From positions 1 through 7,007 of the forward strand of contig JAGWUO010000062.1 of NCBI GenBank assembly GCA_028868395.1: DNA of 7,007 bases, given 5' to 3'. Position numbers and translations under genes: made by a program. The notes under the pieces were generated by a model. That model was not told where the DNA came from and ran no database searches. It saw only the letters and a program-made list of their open reading frames with translations. Of the stretch, positions 1 through 5,242 are shown in pieces (the first letter of the stretch is position 1; each line of letters begins with the position of its first letter). The stretch is from Cytophagales bacterium. Lineage in GTDB: Bacteria > Bacteroidota > Bacteroidia > Cytophagales > Spirosomataceae.

Positions 1-2
1 AT

Positions 3-50
3 GATACTGGGATCAAACCCGGGAAAGTAAGTAAGCTCCAAGTTATTTAA
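3..50 (+). CDS. possible 3' end of an upstream gene, product unknown
   Basis: Reading from base 3, an open frame enters from the left edge and ends at a TAA at 48-50, giving a tail that reads DTGIKPGKVSKLQVI. The stop lies immediately before the hairpin terminator at 49-84, which is where a gene end would be expected. A second frame (from base 1) also stays open until a TAA at 28-30, so the frame choice rests only on the closeness to the terminator. Fifteen residues are too few to identify a family, and I do not recognise this one. Confidence 0.3.
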   Translation, partial: DTGIKPGKVSKLQVI

Positions 51-84
51 AAAAAACCGCCTCCTAGGAGAGCGGTTTTTTTTT
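49..84 (+). terminator. strong intrinsic terminator, usable in both directions
   Basis: An A-run (49-56) leads into CCGC (57-60), the palindromic core CTCCTAGGAG (61-70), a single unpaired A (71), GCGG (72-75) and a run of nine T (76-84). The CCGC/GCGG and CTCC/GGAG arms pair into an extended GC-rich stem, and the flanking A-run and T-run make it work as an intrinsic terminator on either strand. On the plus strand it would end the gene that enters from the left edge. Confidence 0.88.
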
Positions 85-100
85 GCATAACAGGCAAGCA

Positions 101-157
101 GTCGCCGCTTTGCGGCTTAGTCGTCACTGCGTGACTCAGTCATCGCTACGCGATTTA
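101..157. repeat. three tandem 19-bp hairpin repeats with compensated stems
   Basis: Three abutting 19-bp units (101-119, 120-138, 139-157) share the layout GTC, 5-bp arm, 3-nt loop, complementary 5-bp arm, then TTA or TCA. The arms are GCCGC/GCGGC, GTCAC/GTGAC and ATCGC/GCGAT with loops TTT, TGC and TAC. Three of the five stem pairs differ between units, and each change is matched on the other arm, so pairing is kept while sequence drifts. A fourth GTC at 158-160 begins another unit that is not completed. No protein frame is supported. The unit resembles neither a CRISPR nor a tRNA. Function is unknown. Confidence 0.85.
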
Positions 158-167
158 GTCAGAATTA

Positions 168-202
168 GAGTATAGAGTATAGAGTAGAGAACATAGATAG
201 GA
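168..202 (+). repeat. heptamer tandem array, GAGTATA type, five units
   Basis: Five consecutive 7-bp units read GAGTATA, GAGTATA, GAGTAGA, GAACATA and GATAGGA. They are degenerate copies of one heptamer and begin ten bases after the 19-bp hairpin array. Units of the same type occur in the opposite orientation at 215-270, and again downstream of rmuC at 1584-1629. The 10-mer AGAGTAGAGA at 181-190 recurs exactly at 1583-1592 and, inverted, at 1607-1616. Confidence 0.75.
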
Positions 203-214
203 CCTAGCATATGC

Positions 215-270
215 TGTCATTCATCATTTACCATTCACCATCTCCACTCTCTACACTACTATCTATTATC
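215..270 (-). repeat. degenerate heptamer array on the minus strand, eight units
   Basis: Read on the minus strand from 270 down to 215, the sequence divides without gaps into eight 7-mers: GATAATA, GATAGTA, GTGTAGA, GAGTGGA, GATGGTG, AATGGTA, AATGATG, AATGACA. The first five resemble the GAGTATA-type units at 168-202, so the two arrays are head to head; the last three shift toward an AATGRTR form. The pyrimidine-rich plus strand lacks stop codons in one frame. This explains why rmuC's open frame extends back to 211 although this stretch does not look coding. Confidence 0.65.
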
Positions 271-271
271 A

Positions 272-306
272 GCTTTATTCTTTGTGCTTTATGCTTTATA
301 CTTTAC
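272..306 (+). repeat. heptamer tandem array, GCTTTAT type, five units
   Basis: Five 7-mers follow one another: GCTTTAT, TCTTTGT, GCTTTAT, GCTTTAT and ACTTTAC. The array ends ten bases before the ATG of rmuC at 316. This heptamer differs from those of the two neighbouring arrays, yet the period is the same. No Bacteroidota-type promoter (TTG around -33, TAnnTTTG around -7) is clear here, so where the rmuC transcript starts remains open. Confidence 0.7.
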
Positions 307-315
307 TTTTACAGC

Positions 316-1578
316 ATGACAATTCTCTACATCATTCTAGCCCTAGTAGCCGGCGCAGGTGCTACCTATCTCCTATTTCAAGGTAAAATTGCCTTATTAC
401 AAAGTCAATTAGCCCAAGCAAGCCAAGATCAAACTAAACTGGCTTCTTTGGAGGCTGAAAATCGGACACTATTTGGAAAATTATCCCAATTAGAAGGCCA
501 GAATGAGACCTTGAAGATGACAGTGGAAAATCAGAAATCTGATGAAGAGAAACTACGCAAAATGTTAGTGGACATCAGCAATGAATCTGTTCTGAGACAA
601 GGTAAGATGCTAAGTGATCAACAGCAAGTTAAATTAAACGACGTTTTAAACCCGCTGAAAGAGAAATTACGTGAATTTGAGGAGAAGGTTAATCTAGGTC
701 AAAAAAATAGCTTAGAGCAAAGTACCGTGCTTATGGAGCAGATTAAAAACCTAACAAGCCTTAATCAAACCGTAACTCAGAAAACAGAGGATTTAACAAA
801 TGCGCTAAAAGGATCAAATAAATCACAAGGAAACTGGGGCGAAATGATTTTGGAGCGCGTATTAGAAAGTTCTGGATTGAAAAATGGTATGGAATACCAA
901 ACTCAATTTGTGACTAAAAACCAGGATCATGATACGATTAAACCAGATGCCGTTATCTTCTTGCCTGACAATAAAAACCTTATCATTGACAGTAAAGTTT
1001 CACTAGTGGCTTACGAGCGATATACGAGTGCTGAAGATGGAACAGTAGAAAAGGATTTGGCCTTAAAAGCACACATTGAATCACTAAAAACACACATAAA
1101 GGAGCTGTCTTCAAAAGATTATCATACTGCTTTAGATTTAACCAGTCCAGATTTCACCTTATTATTTATCCCAATTGAATCGGGATTCGTAGCTACCATT
1201 AGTCAGGATACTAGCTTATTCAACTATGCGTGGGACCGAAAAATTGTATTAGTCTCCCCTTCTACCCTATTGGCAACATTGCGGACGATTGCTTCCGTTT
1301 GGAAGACAGAATACCAAACTAGAAATGCCATAGAAATTGCGCGTCAGGCTGGCGATTTATATGATAAATTTGTCGGTTTCACGAAGGACATGGAAGATGT
1401 AGGAAAACACATCAAAAGAGCCGAAGATGCGCATAGCGATGCAATAAACAAGTTAAGTACAGGAAAAGGTAACCTGATTAACAGAGCCCAAAACCTACAT
1501 AAATTGGGCATTAAATCGACAAAAAAGCTGAATCAGGGATTGGTTCAAGATGATGAACCAGAAATTGAAGAGGAATAA
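316..1578 (+). CDS. rmuC: RmuC family DNA recombination protein
   Basis: The protein has 420 residues from the chosen start. Residues about 3-20 form one hydrophobic helix (ILYIILALVAGAGATYLLF), residues about 25-165 are a Glu/Gln/Lys-rich coiled coil, and the rest is the RmuC domain. Family blocks seen are GNWGE (172-176), KPDAVIFLPD (209-218), DSKVSL (225-230), FIPIE (284-288) and SPSTLLATLRTI (314-325). The Asp/Glu/Lys residues of the middle blocks fit the predicted PD-(D/E)XK nuclease-like fold. In Escherichia coli, RmuC limits inversion at short inverted repeats; its biochemical activity is not settled. The frame is open back to an ATG at 211, but those 35 codons are heptamer repeats. 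The ATG at 316 gives the usual RmuC start, a membrane anchor followed directly by coiled coil. No Shine-Dalgarno is seen, as is normal for Bacteroidota. The gene converges on the minus-strand gene ending at 1633. Confidence 0.95.
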   Translation: MTILYIILALVAGAGATYLLFQGKIALLQSQLAQASQDQTKLASLEAENRTLFGKLSQLEGQNETLKMTVENQKSDEEKLRKMLVDISNESVLRQGKMLSDQQQVKLNDVLNPLKEKLREFEEKVNLGQKNSLEQSTVLMEQIKNLTSLNQTVTQKTEDLTNALKGSNKSQGNWGEMILERVLESSGLKNGMEYQTQFVTKNQDHDTIKPDAVIFLPDNKNLIIDSKVSLVAYERYTSAEDGTVEKDLALKAHIESLKTHIKELSSKDYHTALDLTSPDFTLLFIPIESGFVATISQDTSLFNYAWDRKIVLVSPSTLLATLRTIASVWKTEYQTRNAIEIARQAGDLYDKFVGFTKDMEDVGKHIKRAEDAHSDAINKLSTGKGNLINRAQNLHKLGIKSTKKLNQGLVQDDEPEIEEE

Positions 1579-1616
1579 AAAAAGAGTAGAGATAAAACAT
1601 CTATTATCTCTACTCT
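1577..1616 (-). terminator. terminator-like hairpin between convergent genes
   Basis: A perfect 13-bp inverted repeat pairs AGAGTAGAGATAA (1583-1595) with TTATCTCTACTCT (1604-1616) around an 8-nt loop. On the minus strand the stem is followed by a run of seven T (complement of A at 1577-1583). This suits intrinsic termination of the gene ending at 1633. On the plus strand no T-run follows, so for rmuC it could act only as a 3' stabilising stem. The T-run overlaps the rmuC stop codon. The arms are built from the heptamers described at 1584-1629. Confidence 0.65.
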
Positions 1617-1629
1617 CCTATCTATAATC
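1584..1629. repeat. head-to-head heptamer arrays downstream of rmuC
   Basis: Two plus-strand heptamers, GAGTAGA and GATAAAA (1584-1597), face five minus-strand heptamers read from 1629 down to 1595: GATTATA, GATAGGA, GAGTAGA, GATAATA and GATGTTT. GAGTAGA and GATAGGA are identical to units at 168-202, and the 10-mer ATCTATTATC at 1599-1608 is identical to 261-270. The meeting of the two orientations creates the 13-bp hairpin used as a terminator. Similar arrays therefore bracket rmuC on both sides. Confidence 0.65.
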
Positions 1630-1632
1630 TAC

Positions 1633-2175
1633 CTAGCAACCACCTTTAATAGGTACGCGCTTGTAAATCACTTTACTATTTTTTTCAAGATAGTCGCCTG
1701 AAACGATAGCATAGGCATATTTAGGGGCTTTAGTAACACCGCGGCTTTTGATAACAATTTTATCGTTCACCTTCAGGCTTTTCAATTGCTGCATTTCGAA
1801 TTTGGAAACTGGGCCCATCGAAAGGATATAATCTTCTCCTTCAATATTGACCATTACTCCAAAACCCAACCTAGCACCTTCCGGAAGAGAAAGAGAAGTT
1901 ACTACTCCCTCCATAGTGGCATTACTGCGAATAAACTTATTGATTTTAACTGCCCCAGCATGCACTTTTTTACCTACAGGTGATGCCTCCCAATTTTTAA
2001 ATTGAACGCCATCTGGACTTGCTTCCCATTTTTTCAAGGCAGCTTTACTCTCTGCAGCAGTTAGAGTATTGCGGGATGATTTAATTACTGGTTCATCTTT
2101 CGATCCAAAATTAGAGAATAACAAGCCACTTACAAGTGCAAGTGGTAACATCAGTGAACTACAATATTTTCCCAT
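1633..2175 (-). CDS. exported protein of unknown function with a WEASP repeat
   Basis: The product has 180 residues and I cannot assign it to a named family. Residues 1-24 look like a Sec signal peptide (basic start, hydrophobic LMLPLALVSGLLF core); there is no lipobox, so a periplasmic rather than lipoprotein location is inferred. Residues 49-72 contain a 12-residue repeat: KWEASPDG and NWEASPVG, with tryptophans at 50 and 62. The two copies use different codons, so the similarity is held at protein level. Residues about 87-170 are beta-rich, with GFGVMV, GEDYILSMGP and NDKIVIKSRG blocks that recall small periplasmic OB-fold proteins; this is an impression only. The last residue is Cys. The ATG at 2175 is the only start giving a signal peptide; an AGGAG lies 16 nt upstream, too far to be a normal ribosome site. 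The gene lies 75 bp after the PhnA-like gene and converges on rmuC. Confidence 0.8.
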   Translation of the reverse strand: MGKYCSSLMLPLALVSGLLFSNFGSKDEPVIKSSRNTLTAAESKAALKKWEASPDGVQFKNWEASPVGKKVHAGAVKINKFIRSNATMEGVVTSLSLPEGARLGFGVMVNIEGEDYILSMGPVSKFEMQQLKSLKVNDKIVIKSRGVTKAPKYAYAIVSGDYLEKNSKVIYKRVPIKGGC

Positions 2176-2220
2176 CCAATTTTAATTTTAACTCCTAGAT
2201 GCATACTGATAAAAAAAGGT

Positions 2221-2248
2221 TGCCCTAGTGACTAGCGACTATTGACTA
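2221..2248 (-). repeat. heptamer tandem array, TAGTCAC type
   Basis: On the minus strand, from 2248 down to 2221, the sequence reads TAGTCAA, TAGTCGC, TAGTCAC and TAGGGCA, four 7-bp units directly after the stop of the PhnA-like gene. The core also forms a small palindrome (CTAGTGACTAG, 2225-2235), and a minus-strand run of seven T (2211-2217) follows. A weak terminator is possible, but the stem is short. The array starts with TTAGTC, the same 6-mer that links the 19-bp hairpin units at 117-122 and 155-160. Confidence 0.6.
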
Positions 2249-2250
2249 AA

Positions 2251-2478
2251 TTATGCTTTCTTCAAAAACTCCGTACGTAAAACCATCATCGATTTCTCTA
2301 CTTTCCCTTCAATTTCATCAGCATCGTCCGTTAAACGAATGTTTTTCACCATCGTACCCCGCTTGATCACACTGGATGATCCGCGCACCTTTAAATCTTT
2401 AATTACAGTAACTGAATCGCCATCTTTCAAAACAGCACCATTGCTATCGCGAACGATTAATTCTTCATTCTCATCCAT
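2251..2478 (-). CDS. short PhnA/YjdM-like protein, C-terminal domain only
   Basis: This 75-residue protein matches the C-terminal domain of the PhnA/YjdM family: VRDSNGAVLKDGDSVTVIKD (9-28), KVRGSSSVIKRGTMVKNIRL (30-49) and the closing LRTEFLKKA (67-75) are family hallmarks. The domain is a small SH3-like beta barrel. The N-terminal zinc ribbon found in the roughly 110-residue enterobacterial proteins is absent, and the protein contains no cysteine at all. The short form starts at its own ATG and seems intact rather than truncated. Despite the name, a role in alkylphosphonate use is not established, and no phn genes are in view. It starts 38 bp after the stop of ygiQ on the same strand, so co-transcription is likely. 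Confidence 0.9.
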   Translation of the reverse strand: MDENEELIVRDSNGAVLKDGDSVTVIKDLKVRGSSSVIKRGTMVKNIRLTDDADEIEGKVEKSMMVLRTEFLKKA

Positions 2479-2516
2479 TGTATTATTGTTTTTTGGTTAA
2501 TTAATGAAAAGCTGGA

Positions 2517-4364
2517 TTATTTGTTCCAACCATTTTTATTGTTTCTAAATCCTAAAAGGCGCTGAGCCAAATCAGGACGTTTTAATTGTGTCAAACGATT
2601 CCGAATCCAATCTTTGTATTCTGGCTTATACCAAAAGAAGTACTTGTTTTGATTCTGCTTTTCTTCCCTTGTTTTGGCCGTTTTTACCGGCTGTAAGGTG
2701 TAAGGATGAACACCAGAATAATAAATTACCTCTGCCACTGTCATTGGTGTAGGTGTAAAATCCTGAACCTGCTCCAAGTGAAAACCTAAATCCTTCGTTT
2801 CCGCAGCTAGGTTTGCCATATCTTCTTCTTCACAACCAGGGTGAGAAGAAATGAAATAAGGGATGAGAGGTTGTTTTAGACCAAATTTGGCAGAAATTTC
2901 ATCATATTTCTTCTTAAATGCGTGGAAATACTTGAATGATGGCTTCCGCATTATACGCAATGTTGCATCTGACGTATGCTCAGGAGCCACTTTTAAACGA
3001 CCCGAAACGTGGCGTGTAATCAATTGCTCCATGTATTCGTCGTGGTTTCCATCCTGGTTATTCTTGTTAAAGTCATCTACCAAAAGATCATAACGAACCC
3101 CAGATCCTACAAAGGCCTTTTTAATGGCAGGATGCTTATCCACTTTTCGGTAAATATCCGTCAAAGGTTTGTGTGAAGTATCTAAGTTATTACAAATAAC
3201 TGGGTGGATACAGGATGGGCTGACACAACGAGCACAAATCTCCTCGTCCTTCCCTTTCATTCTGTACATGTTCGCAGACGGCCCTCCTAAGTCAGAAATA
3301 TATCCTTTGAAATCAGGGGCCTTCGTGATTTGCTCGACCTCTTTCATGATCGATTTCTCACTTCTAGAAGCTATAAACTTACCTTGGTGAGCTGAGATCG
3401 TACAAAAACTACATCCGCCAAAACATCCGCGGTGCATATTGACCGAGAATTTAATCATCTCAAAAGCAGGAATAGGTCCACGCTTTCTGTATTTCGGATG
3501 CGGCAAACGCGTGTAAGGAAGATCAAATGATTTGTCCATTTCAACCTCTTCCATCGTTTTAAAAGGAGGATTAATGACTAATACGTCCTCTCCTACTTTC
3601 TGAATGATGCGGTTAGCTTGCCACTTATTGGATTCAACTTCTACAATTTTGAAGTTGGATGCGTACTTGATCTTATCTTCTAAACAAACTTCGTGACTCG
3701 CTAATTCAACGGTTTCCCAATCACAAGCAGGAGCCGTTTTTTGCAAGAATGCGACTTGATTGATATGGGTCAATTCACCCAATTTCTTCCCTTCTTTCAC
3801 CCCACGCATAATCTCGCGTAAAGGTTGTTCTCCCATTCCATATACCAACATGTCGGCACCAGAATCAACCAAAATAGAAGGAAATAATTTATCCGCCCAG
3901 TAATCATAATGCGTTACTCGACGAAGAGAAGCCTCGATGCCACCGATTAAAACGGGTACATCAGGGTAAATTTCTTTTAAAATCTTCGTGTAAACGGTGG
4001 TCGCATAATCAGGTCTAAAACCTGCTTCTCCACCTGGGGTATAGGAATCATTCGAACGCAAACGCTTGTTAGCAGTATAATGATTCACCATGGAATCCAT
4101 ACATCCAGCTGTTACGCCGAAAAAGTATTTAGGCTTACCTAATTTCTTGAAATCACGTAAATCGTCTTTCCAGTTTGGCTGTGCAACGATACCCACTTTC
4201 AAACCTTCACTTTCCATGATTCGACCGATGACAGCCGTACCAAATGCCGGGTGATCCACATAGGCATCACCAGAAATTAAAATCACGTCCAGTTCATCCC
4301 AGCCACGTTTTTCTACCTCTTTTTTTGTGAGGGGCAGCCAGTCTGTTATCGGTCTTTCTTCCAT
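2517..4364 (-). CDS. ygiQ: YgiQ family radical SAM protein
   Basis: The product has 615 residues. Residues about 25-200 form the N-terminal YgiQ domain, recalling a cobalamin-binding-like fold, with SGDAYVDHPAFG (31-42), GVTAGCMDSMVNHYTANK (83-100) and IGGIEASLRR (140-149). The radical SAM core begins near 303. Its [4Fe-4S] cysteines are C314, C318 and C321 in HRGCFGGCSFC, followed by SDLGGPSANMY (357-367). A second cysteine group, C377-x2-C380-x4-C385-x5-C391, occurs in a position typical of the family and could bind another cluster. SGVRYD (421-426), KVAPEHTSD (458-466) and PYFISSHPGC (502-511) are also family blocks. E. coli YgiQ is longer, with extra C-terminal sequence. The reaction and substrate of the family are not known to me. 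The ATG at 4364 is in the right place for the conserved N-terminus (PITDWLPLT). It leads the minus-strand group. Confidence 0.95.
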   Translation of the reverse strand: MEERPITDWLPLTKKEVEKRGWDELDVILISGDAYVDHPAFGTAVIGRIMESEGLKVGIVAQPNWKDDLRDFKKLGKPKYFFGVTAGCMDSMVNHYTANKRLRSNDSYTPGGEAGFRPDYATTVYTKILKEIYPDVPVLIGGIEASLRRVTHYDYWADKLFPSILVDSGADMLVYGMGEQPLREIMRGVKEGKKLGELTHINQVAFLQKTAPACDWETVELASHEVCLEDKIKYASNFKIVEVESNKWQANRIIQKVGEDVLVINPPFKTMEEVEMDKSFDLPYTRLPHPKYRKRGPIPAFEMIKFSVNMHRGCFGGCSFCTISAHQGKFIASRSEKSIMKEVEQITKAPDFKGYISDLGGPSANMYRMKGKDEEICARCVSPSCIHPVICNNLDTSHKPLTDIYRKVDKHPAIKKAFVGSGVRYDLLVDDFNKNNQDGNHDEYMEQLITRHVSGRLKVAPEHTSDATLRIMRKPSFKYFHAFKKKYDEISAKFGLKQPLIPYFISSHPGCEEEDMANLAAETKDLGFHLEQVQDFTPTPMTVAEVIYYSGVHPYTLQPVKTAKTREEKQNQNKYFFWYKPEYKDWIRNRLTQLKRPDLAQRLLGFRNNKNGWNK

Positions 4365-4485
4365 AATGTAAAATTAGGGGAATTTGGGGGCTTAACCTAT
4401 TGAATATCCTGCCAAAAATCAGGAATGAATTGACATTTTTTTAGTAAATTCGTTCATAGTGATGAATTAAACCTATTTCTACAAT
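4365..4485. promoter_or_regulatory. divergent spacer between ygiQ and the ebo operon
   Basis: These 121 bp must carry the promoters of both the ygiQ group (minus) and the ebo operon (plus). Toward ebo there is TTGACA at 4430-4435 followed by T-rich sequence, which fits a -33/-35 element, but no good TAnnTTTG follows at the right distance. Toward ygiQ, the minus strand has GATTTTTG (complement of 4413-4420), one base off TAnnTTTG, with no clear partner. A short inverted repeat TCCTG/CAGGA (4406-4410 and 4419-4423) sits in the middle and could be an operator. None of these is strong. Confidence 0.3.
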
Positions 4486-5241
4486 TTGAATACCGCCGAA
4501 CTTCTATATCAATCCATTCAGTCATTGGCTAGTACAACTGAACTAGCTTGGGTAGAGGATAAATTAAAAGCTGATTCTAAAGGTTTGTCTTTGGCCTTTG
4601 TGATGGCTCCACGCCAGGTGGCTAAAACACGAGTTGGTATTATTCCTGGTTGGAATTGGCAAAATGGCACGCTTGATCAGCTTGTTCGTGTGTACCTACT
4701 CATTCAATTAGCAGAAAAAGAAGACGGAAAATCGAGAATAGAAACGCTGTTTGATACGGCGGAAATGAATGAATTAGTCGCACTTTACCGCGCTTTACCC
4801 GTTTTACCTACGCCGGAAATATGGTTACATCGCGCTACGGATGCGGTTAGATCTAATATGGGGCCAGTTTTTGATGCCATTGCCTTTGGAAATCCATACC
4901 CCTTCCATTATTTCAGCGAATTAGCCTGGAACCAATTAGTCTTAAAATGCATTTTCAACGATAAGCCTATTCATTTAATCGAAGGATTAGATGAGCGTGC
5001 AAACCAAGCTTTGGCTGATACCCTGGCCGATTTTGCACACGAAAGATGGGCGGCAGGAAGAAGGGTGCCATCGCAAGTTTGGCGATTAATCCGAAACTTC
5101 CAGACAGATACAAAAGAACAAGATTTAAAACGACTAGCAGAAAGCGCTGATCCGAACGATCGAATAGCTGCTGAATTAGTCCAACAAAATAGCCCTCTAG
5201 AAGCCTGGAAGGTCTTAGAAAGAGAAGAAAAAGCCTATTAA
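4486..5241 (+). CDS. eboA: EboA family protein, first gene of the ebo operon
   Basis: The product has about 251 residues and matches EboA through NPYPFHYFSELAWNQLVLK (136-154), GLDERAN (167-173) and AHERWAAGR (184-192). The fold looks all-helical; there is no signal peptide or membrane segment, so it is probably cytosolic. EboA has no established biochemical role. It belongs to the ebo cluster with the TatD-type EboB and UbiA-type EboC that follow here in the usual order. The start is uncertain: the frame has a stop at 4468-4470 and no ATG until codon 40, which lies inside the conserved domain. A TTG at 4486 is the best available start, and no Shine-Dalgarno is seen. An in-frame ATG-AAT sits just before that stop (4462-4470). 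The gene ends 1 nt before the ATG of eboB, which suggests translational coupling. Confidence 0.9.
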   Translation: MNTAELLYQSIQSLASTTELAWVEDKLKADSKGLSLAFVMAPRQVAKTRVGIIPGWNWQNGTLDQLVRVYLLIQLAEKEDGKSRIETLFDTAEMNELVALYRALPVLPTPEIWLHRATDAVRSNMGPVFDAIAFGNPYPFHYFSELAWNQLVLKCIFNDKPIHLIEGLDERANQALADTLADFAHERWAAGRRVPSQVWRLIRNFQTDTKEQDLKRLAESADPNDRIAAELVQQNSPLEAWKVLEREEKAY

Positions 5242-5242
5242 T

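Noticed and set aside
10..45. tRNA 3' half (GGG/CCC stem with a TTTGATC-like loop on the minus strand)
   Set aside because: The T-loop lacks the invariant C, the stem pairs for only three bases, and no cloverleaf partner arms exist nearby.
101..157. CRISPR-like array
   Set aside because: The units abut with no unique spacers, are only 19 bp, and vary inside the paired arms; nothing behaves as a constant repeat.
1786..1983. 65-codon plus-strand open frame
   Set aside because: Lies wholly antisense inside the exported-protein gene and has no family features.
2211..2248. intrinsic terminator after the PhnA-like gene
   Set aside because: A T-run is present on the minus strand, but the only palindrome (CTAGTGACTAG) is very short and separated from it by several bases; kept only as a remark under the repeat.
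2863..3390. two plus-strand open frames (2863-3093 and 3169-3390)
   Set aside because: Antisense shadows of ygiQ, whose strand carries a full family match.
4406..4423. terminator in the ygiQ/ebo divergent spacer
   Set aside because: The stem is only 5 bp and lies between divergent promoters, where a terminator is not expected; an operator is at least as likely.
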